Assembly: GCF_009646335.1 (NCBI RefSeq)
Contig: NZ_WJBU01000003.1
Location: 62,001-126,000 of the forward strand
Direction of reading: 5' to 3'
Source: Caenimonas koreensis DSM 17982
GTDB lineage: Bacteria; Pseudomonadota; Gammaproteobacteria; Burkholderiales; Burkholderiaceae_C
DNA length: 64,000 nucleotides
A program made the position numbers and the translations under genes. This document shows, one piece after another, positions 60,199 to 64,000 of the stretch. The notes under the pieces are model-generated. The model was not told where the DNA came from. It worked only from the letters and a program-made list of their open reading frames with translations, and made no database searches. Within the stretch, counting starts at the first letter, position 1. Every line of letters starts with the position of its first letter.

Positions 60199-63100
60199 AT
60201 GAATCTAACGATGGGCCAAGTGGCTGACCAGCTCAAAGAGGCGCTGATCGAATACATCGAGGCGACTTACCACATTGCTGAGCCTGCGATCCTAGATCAA
60301 CGAAGGCAGTTGCTTGAGCAACTTGGGGTCGTGCACCAAGCGCCTTACCTCGAATCCACACCGCGATACCAGACCGGTGAAAAGTTTCGGCAGATCAAAG
60401 GACTCCACGCAGCAGCGCTAAAGGCTTTCGAGACGCTATCTAAGCCCAATGCCAAGGGTCGCACCTTGCTCTACGACCCGCCGTACACGCACCAAAGCCA
60501 AGCGATTCGAGAGACTCTCGTGAACGGCAAAAATCTACTGATTACCACCGGGACTGGCTCCGGCAAGACAGAGTCGTTCCTGATGCCAGTGTTGGGCAAG
60601 TTCGCGCACGAGGCATCGCAGAAGCCGGACGTTTTCGCGGGGCAACCAGGGGTCAGGGCCATGATCCTGTACCCGATGAATGCCTTGGTCAATGACCAGC
60701 TCGGCCGGCTTCGTGCCATCTTCGGCGACCCGAGGTTGGTGGATCAATTTATGACACTGGCCGGCAGGCCACCCCGTTTTGCAAGGTACACGAGCCGCAC
60801 CCCGTACGCGGGCGTTCGTCGCAAGAGCAAGGACCAGGAGCGGCTGCGCCCCATTGGTAAGTTCTATGTCGACGCGCTTGAACGCGCGAAGGAAGACACG
60901 GAGGACGGGGAGACGGCGCGCAAGCTAATTGAAGAACTCTCCTCCCGTGGAAAGTGGCCAGCCAAGCCGGACCTAGAGCGATGGTATTTGGGCCCGAACG
61001 GTAGGTTCTGGCAGAACAAGAACGGTGAATTCATCCGAGCCGTGACCCTCCCTGGGGATTCCGAGTTGATTACTCGGCACGAGGTGCAAGCCGCAGCGCC
61101 AGATCTTTTGGTGACCAACTACTCGATGTTGGAGTACATGCTGATGCGCCCGATCGAGCGAAGCATCTTTGACCAGACGCGCGAGTGGCTAGTTCGCTCT
61201 CCGCAAGAGCGGTTCCTTCTGATACTGGACGAGGCGCACCTCTACCGCGGCGCCGGCGGAGCTGAGGTGGGCCTACTTATCCGCAGATTGCGAGATCGCC
61301 TGAACATCCCAGCAGACCGTCTGCAGGTGATCTGCGCAACCGCCAGCTTCAAAGACGCGGATTCCGGCAAAACTTTCGCCGGGCAACTGACCGGCACTGA
61401 TCCCGCGTCCTTCATTTCAGTCCAAGGTGATTTGCGCCTTTGGGAGGGGCAGGGGGTTGGCACGATCACAGACGCTGAGCTTTTCGCTAGTGTGGACATG
61501 GAGGCCTTTTACAGTGAGAACCCTGCCAGTCGACTCACCGCTATCCGGCCCATCCTGGGCCTGAGGCGGCGCGAACCGGTAGAGGGCGAGGATCCAGAGC
61601 GCACCCTATATTCCGCGTTGAAGGACTACGCGCCCCTTGCGCTCCTGGTGAACTCCACAATGAAGCAGGCCTTGGCAGTGAATGGCCTTGGCAGCCTGAT
61701 TTTTCCTGGCGCTGAGAAGAGCCTTGCCGATCGCGCGGTCACCACGCTTGCGTCGCTCGCCTCCGCTGCTCGGACCGATCCCAACGAACCGAGCCTGCTT
61801 CCCTGCCGAGTGCACACGTTCTTCCGCGGCCTCAGAGGCCTGTGGGCGTGCATGGACCCCAACTGCACATCAATCCCTGAGTCCCAACGCGGTGGGAGCA
61901 TCGGCAAGTTGTACGCACAACCTCGCGATCTTTGCGAATGCAATGCGCGAGTACTGTCGTACTTCACGTGCCGCGTTTGTGGCTCGTCATACGCGCGTGG
62001 CTATACGGCCGATCCGGAGCGGCCCGATACGGTCTGGCCTGAGCAGGGGTCGGAGCTTCGGGTCGCAGGCGATGAAATTGCCGAACTCCATGAGCTGGAT
62101 CTCCTATTGGTACCTCCGCGGGAAATGAGCGGCGTCGAACCGACCACATTCGATCTTACGACGGGCCAGCTAAATCCAGCACTCGAATCGGTTCGCGAAC
62201 GACTAGTGTTCCTGGCGCGTGAGCGAACTGACTCGGACGGAGGAGACGATGAGGATGAGGACGGTCCTTACATCGCCTCAAAGGGAACTTTCGGGCGATG
62301 TGCGATGTGCGAGCGAGGCTCGAATCAAGGTCGCTCGCCAGTGCAAGACCATGAAACCAAGGGCGACCAGCCGTTCCAGGTATTGGTGAATAAGCAGATC
62401 CAAGTCCAGCCGCCAGCTCCACAACACGCGACTAAGTTCGCGCCACTGCGTGGTCGCAAGGTCCTTGCTTTCTCCGACTCGCGCCAGGTGGCGGCGCGAC
62501 TTGCCCCATATTTGCAGATGTTTTCCGCTCGGGATTCATTGCGACCTCTCATTGTGCGAGGCTGGCGTCGCCTCTCTCAAATTTCGAACTTCCAGCTACA
62601 GCTCAGAGATGTTTACGCAGCCGTGCTGCTTTCGGCGCACGAGCTCGACGTGCGGTTGCGGCCAGAATTGCGGGACACGGAAAGCTTTAGCTCCTACGGG
62701 ATGGTTGGGGAGCAGGTTGAGCAAGGCGTATTGGACTCAGACTCTGAACTGAAGGCGCTGTGCGTTGAGCTGCGCTCGTCAGACATTCCTCCTCGAGCGC
62801 TCTTGATCGATCTGATCTCGACCATGCGTGACCGTTCTCTTGGCCTGGAACCTTTGGCGCTGGCCAGCATCGTCGAGCGCACAGACAAGGCCAAACCAGT
62901 TCTTGAGTTACCTCACGTTCCCGGCGTTACTGAAACAGACGAAGACAAGATTCAACTCGCACGAGCGTGGCTTCGCGAATGGAGCCGGGCGGGCTTCAAC
63001 CTCCCGGGATTCATGGACATAACTTGGTTTGAGGCTGCCAGCGACAAGAAGATAAAGGTCACAACACTCACAGGAAAGTTCCAGAAGTTCTTGCGCAGGC

Positions 63101-64000
63101 TTCCAAATGCGGGAGCCAAGAAGATCGTGAAGGAAAAGTGGCTGCCGGCACTCTTGAGGATATTCGCTGAGGATCAGGGTGGACGTTGGCGTTTGAACGG
63201 CAACCACCTCGCTCTGACACTCGGAGGTCAATGGGTGCGCTGCGAGGATTGCAAGTCTGTTCATCGTCCGGTACGCCTCCTGCACGTGTGCTTGGACTGC
63301 GGGCGGGATTCTGTGAAGCCGTTGGACCCTGACAACGATCAAGTCTTTGCGAAGCGCAAAGGTTTCTATCGCCGCGGTGTATTGGTGGCACTCACTGAAA
63401 AGCCGGAAGCTCCGGTGTCCTTAGTTGCAGCCGAGCACACCGCGCAGCTCAATTCCGCAGAGCACGACGATGTCTTTTCCAAGGCAGAAGAAAATGAGCT
63501 CCTATTTCAGGACATTCAGGTGCCTATCCCCGATCGCAGGCAGGCACCCAGCGCGATCGACGTTCTCTCAAGTACGACCACCATGGAGGTGGGCATTGAC
63601 ATTGGTCAGTTGCCTGCGGTCGCACTTCGCAACATGCCTCCCAGCCGTGCAAATTACCAGCAGCGTGCTGGTCGGGCGGGCCGTCGTGCCAACGCGATTG
63701 CCACGGTGGTAGCCTTCGGCGGATCAGATACACACGACGAGCACTTCTTCGACAAACCGGCAGAAATGATTGCTGGCGACGTGGTCGACCCGACTCTGAC
63801 GATGAACAACCCGGACATCGCGAAACGACATGTCCGAGCATTTCTGCTGCAGCGGTACCACCAAGACAAAATTCCTGAAGTGCCCGCGAATGCGAACGGG
63901 GATCTGTACTCTGTCCTTGGAAAAGTTGGTGACTTCAAAAGCAACACCGGGATCATCAACCGGGCCGACTTTGAAGGTTGGCTTCGTGAACATGAAACTG
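60199..64000 (+). CDS. Large DEAH-box superfamily 2 helicase with Cys-rich insertions, 3' end outside window
   Basis: At least 1267 residues, cut by the window edge. Motif I is TTGTGSGKTES (116-126) after the Q-like PPYTHQSQAIRETL. Motif Ia is ILYPMNALVNDQLGRLR, motif II DEAH at 344-347 and motif III ATAS. Motif V is TTTMEVGIDIG near 1128 and motif VI QRAGRAGRR (1155-1163). The very long gap between the two RecA halves holds several Cys pairs (CMDPNC, CECNARVLSYFTCRVC, CAMC, CEDC, CLDC), probable zinc ribbons. This layout is typical of DUF1998-associated helicases of DISARM and Druantia. The DUF1998 itself would lie beyond the edge. Confidence 0.88.
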   Translation, partial: MNLTMGQVADQLKEALIEYIEATYHIAEPAILDQRRQLLEQLGVVHQAPYLESTPRYQTGEKFRQIKGLHAAALKAFETLSKPNAKGRTLLYDPPYTHQSQAIRETLVNGKNLLITTGTGSGKTESFLMPVLGKFAHEASQKPDVFAGQPGVRAMILYPMNALVNDQLGRLRAIFGDPRLVDQFMTLAGRPPRFARYTSRTPYAGVRRKSKDQERLRPIGKFYVDALERAKEDTEDGETARKLIEELSSRGKWPAKPDLERWYLGPNGRFWQNKNGEFIRAVTLPGDSELITRHEVQAAAPDLLVTNYSMLEYMLMRPIERSIFDQTREWLVRSPQERFLLILDEAHLYRGAGGAEVGLLIRRLRDRLNIPADRLQVICATASFKDADSGKTFAGQLTGTDPASFISVQGDLRLWEGQGVGTITDAELFASVDMEAFYSENPASRLTAIRPILGLRRREPVEGEDPERTLYSALKDYAPLALLVNSTMKQALAVNGLGSLIFPGAEKSLADRAVTTLASLASAARTDPNEPSLLPCRVHTFFRGLRGLWACMDPNCTSIPESQRGGSIGKLYAQPRDLCECNARVLSYFTCRVCGSSYARGYTADPERPDTVWPEQGSELRVAGDEIAELHELDLLLVPPREMSGVEPTTFDLTTGQLNPALESVRERLVFLARERTDSDGGDDEDEDGPYIASKGTFGRCAMCERGSNQGRSPVQDHETKGDQPFQVLVNKQIQVQPPAPQHATKFAPLRGRKVLAFSDSRQVAARLAPYLQMFSARDSLRPLIVRGWRRLSQISNFQLQLRDVYAAVLLSAHELDVRLRPELRDTESFSSYGMVGEQVEQGVLDSDSELKALCVELRSSDIPPRALLIDLISTMRDRSLGLEPLALASIVERTDKAKPVLELPHVPGVTETDEDKIQLARAWLREWSRAGFNLPGFMDITWFEAASDKKIKVTTLTGKFQKFLRRLPNAGAKKIVKEKWLPALLRIFAEDQGGRWRLNGNHLALTLGGQWVRCEDCKSVHRPVRLLHVCLDCGRDSVKPLDPDNDQVFAKRKGFYRRGVLVALTEKPEAPVSLVAAEHTAQLNSAEHDDVFSKAEENELLFQDIQVPIPDRRQAPSAIDVLSSTTTMEVGIDIGQLPAVALRNMPPSRANYQQRAGRAGRRANAIATVVAFGGSDTHDEHFFDKPAEMIAGDVVDPTLTMNNPDIAKRHVRAFLLQRYHQDKIPEVPANANGDLYSVLGKVGDFKSNTGIINRADFEGWLREHET

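Overview
The window is a GC-rich, densely coding bacterial chromosome segment of beta-proteobacterial type, most likely Burkholderiales (Comamonadaceae or Ideonella/Rubrivivax-like). This rests on the genes seen: heptosyltransferase I and KDO transferase, a pcm-rhodanese-tolC block, a NikR and oligopeptidase A pair, a form II CoxL cluster and a ZnuD-type receptor. Reading frames are strongly GC3-biased from about 1 to 54.4 kb. From about 54.5 kb to the end the DNA is visibly less GC-rich and its codon use differs, which marks a probable acquired island. No rRNA, tRNA or CRISPR array was seen.

Layout. 1-1.0 kb: start of a PhoD-type phosphatase behind tag (3-methyladenine glycosylase I). 1.2-2.6 kb: a GH114 lipoprotein. 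2.7-9.0 kb: a plus-strand run coxM-coxG-coxS-coxL (form II molybdenum hydroxylase) followed by galE and selD, with 4-base overlaps from coxS through selD. 9.0-12.9 kb: a giant RTX protein. 12.9-15.3 kb: a MerR/TipAS regulator and an MFS exporter. 15.3-20.2 kb: a nucleotidyltransferase-like protein, an SH3-type envelope protein, a second MFS exporter and a TonB-dependent receptor. 20.2-20.9 kb: a TumE/TumA-like toxin-antitoxin pair behind a perfect palindrome. 20.9-24.3 kb: GNAT-like protein, nikR and prlC. 24.4-27.7 kb: small proteins, an MmcB-like nuclease-fold protein, a DUF1801 protein and a tandem GNAT. 27.7-28.4 kb: two inverted copies of a palindromic MITE-like element. 28.4-31.7 kb: an alkylation-repair operon (Ada/AlkA fusion, Ogt, a DMT exporter and a small membrane protein). 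31.7-35.4 kb: phosphomannomutase, waaC and waaA. 35.6-35.9 kb: an IS5-type MITE touching the leader of the next operon. 35.9-40.9 kb: DUF1800, DUF1501 and a serralysin-like RTX protease, coupled by overlapping stop and start codons. 41.1-48.8 kb: a TetR-controlled RND efflux operon that also carries pcm, a rhodanese and tolC. 48.9-49.5 kb: msrA. 49.5-54.4 kb: MacB-like ABC pair, DUF3299, a His/Cys-bearing small protein and a ZnuD-like receptor, a likely zinc-acquisition cluster.

54.5-64.0 kb is the most interesting part. A minus-strand pair (DprA-like SLOG protein and ComF-like phosphoribosyltransferase, overlapping codons) diverges from a plus-strand operon of a 944-residue unknown protein, a 357-residue unknown protein and a very large DEAH helicase with Cys-rich insertions that runs off the window. 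The two arms are separated by about 210 bases holding a palindrome. The arrangement resembles anti-phage systems built round large DUF1998-type helicases (DISARM, Druantia), but the set of partners does not match a named system known to me. It is the best candidate for an undescribed system here.
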